Positions 5,258-5,552 of a stretch of DNA of 5,552 nt are shown here, piece by piece. The DNA comes from a bacterium (GTDB lineage Bacteria; Vulcanimicrobiota; Vulcanimicrobiia; Vulcanimicrobiales; SCRA01), in contig JAGWST010000163.1 of assembly GCA_028869325.1 (NCBI GenBank), forward strand, positions 1-5,552, given 5' to 3'. The notes below the pieces were generated by a model. It did not search any database and was not told where the DNA came from. It saw only the letters and a program-made list of their open reading frames with translations. A program made the position numbers and the translations under genes. Each line of letters starts with the position of its first letter. Within the stretch, counting starts at the first letter, position 1.

Positions 5258-5552
5258 ATCCCCGCAGTTCGCTGGCGGCCCGCGCCGTCATCCGTTCGTC
5301 CAAGCCAAGCAGTCGCGCCAGCATGATCGCGTCGCCCTCGGAGGCCTGGGGTCCGGCGGGGGCAAGCCGATAGTCCATGGCCGCGCCTATCAGCTGTAGC
5401 GCCTCCTCCAGCGAAGGCTGCCGCTCGGGAGAGGCTGCGAAGGCGCGCCGCAGCCCCACCACGGCGTAGTGCGCTACCCGGGCGCGCTCTGCAACTCCGG
5501 CATAATGGGTCGTCAGCAGCGCGATCTCGCCACGCTCCCGCAGCGTCGCCAG
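5256..5552 (-). CDS. MutS-like ATPase, C-terminal fragment; probable lysine 5,6-aminomutase reactivase subunit KamC
   Basis: The frame is open from the right edge to a TAA at 5258-5256, giving the last 98 residues of a longer protein. It begins with LATLRERGEIALLTTHYAGV. The THY (residues 15-17) matches the His-containing motif near the end of the MutS-family ATPase domain (as in the ATHY of MutS). A mostly helical, Ala/Leu/Arg-rich tail without membrane segments follows, with an SLEEALQLIGAAMDY stretch at about 46-60. Canonical MutS would carry a longer C-terminus after this motif. Family knowledge: lysine-fermentation operons encode a MutS-like ATPase, KamC, which with KamB is thought to reactivate the B12-dependent lysine 5,6-aminomutase. 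Position directly before kce, with coupled translation, makes KamC the best reading. The Walker A and B regions lie outside the window, so another MutS-like protein cannot be excluded. Confidence 0.6.
   Translation of the reverse strand: MATLRERGEIALLTTHYAGVAERARVAHYAVVGLRRAFAASPERQPSLEEALQLIGAAMDYRLAPAGPQASEGDAIMLARLLGLDERMTARAASELRG

Noticed and set aside
4588..5373. A 261-codon plus-strand open frame opposite kce.
   Set aside because: It is an antisense shadow; the minus strand holds a full set of BKACE motifs.

Overview
The window is 5.55 kb of GC-rich, gene-dense bacterial DNA. Every gene I can support lies on the minus strand, so transcription runs from high to low coordinates. There is no mobile element, CRISPR array or rRNA. 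The composition, GTG starts, strong Shine-Dalgarno sites and a class II tRNA with encoded CCA all point to a bacterium. I cannot fix the phylum from sequence alone. The mix of genes would fit a deep-branching GC-rich lineage such as Eremiobacterota or a GC-rich Firmicutes/Chloroflexi-type organism, but that is a low-confidence guess.

Layout in transcription order. (1) 5552-5256: C-terminal end of a MutS-like ATPase, most likely KamC, the ATPase of the lysine 5,6-aminomutase reactivation system. (2) 5244-4420: kce, a beta-keto acid cleavage enzyme (BKACE, formerly DUF849) very like 3-keto-5-aminohexanoate cleavage enzyme. It sits 11 nt behind the MutS-like gene, and its Shine-Dalgarno site overlaps that gene's stop codon. 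Together these look like the tail of a lysine-fermentation (kam/kdd/kce) operon continuing to the right. (3) 4419-4227: a 193-bp spacer with strong GC-rich hairpins. (4) 4226-3234 and 3210-2281: two inner-membrane permeases of an oligopeptide/dipeptide (OppB-OppC) ABC transporter, 23 nt apart, without binding protein or ATPases in the window. (5) A self-contained tRNA-Leu(GAG) unit with sigma70-type promoter (2236-2208), tRNA (2165-2079) and rho-independent terminator (2067-2038). (6) 1935-874: pstS, the periplasmic phosphate-binding protein, preceded by a candidate Pho box and -10 element. (7) 762-1: pstC, the first phosphate permease, truncated by the window edge and separated from pstS by a perfect 11-bp hairpin.

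The window holds parts of three functional blocks: amino-acid fermentation, peptide uptake, and high-affinity phosphate uptake. The first two could cooperate, with imported peptides supplying lysine, but that link is inference from adjacency. The phosphate block is ordinary in gene order (S then C, presumably A, B and PhoU beyond the left edge). Its most informative points are the regulatory elements around pstS. I see no clearly new biological system here.
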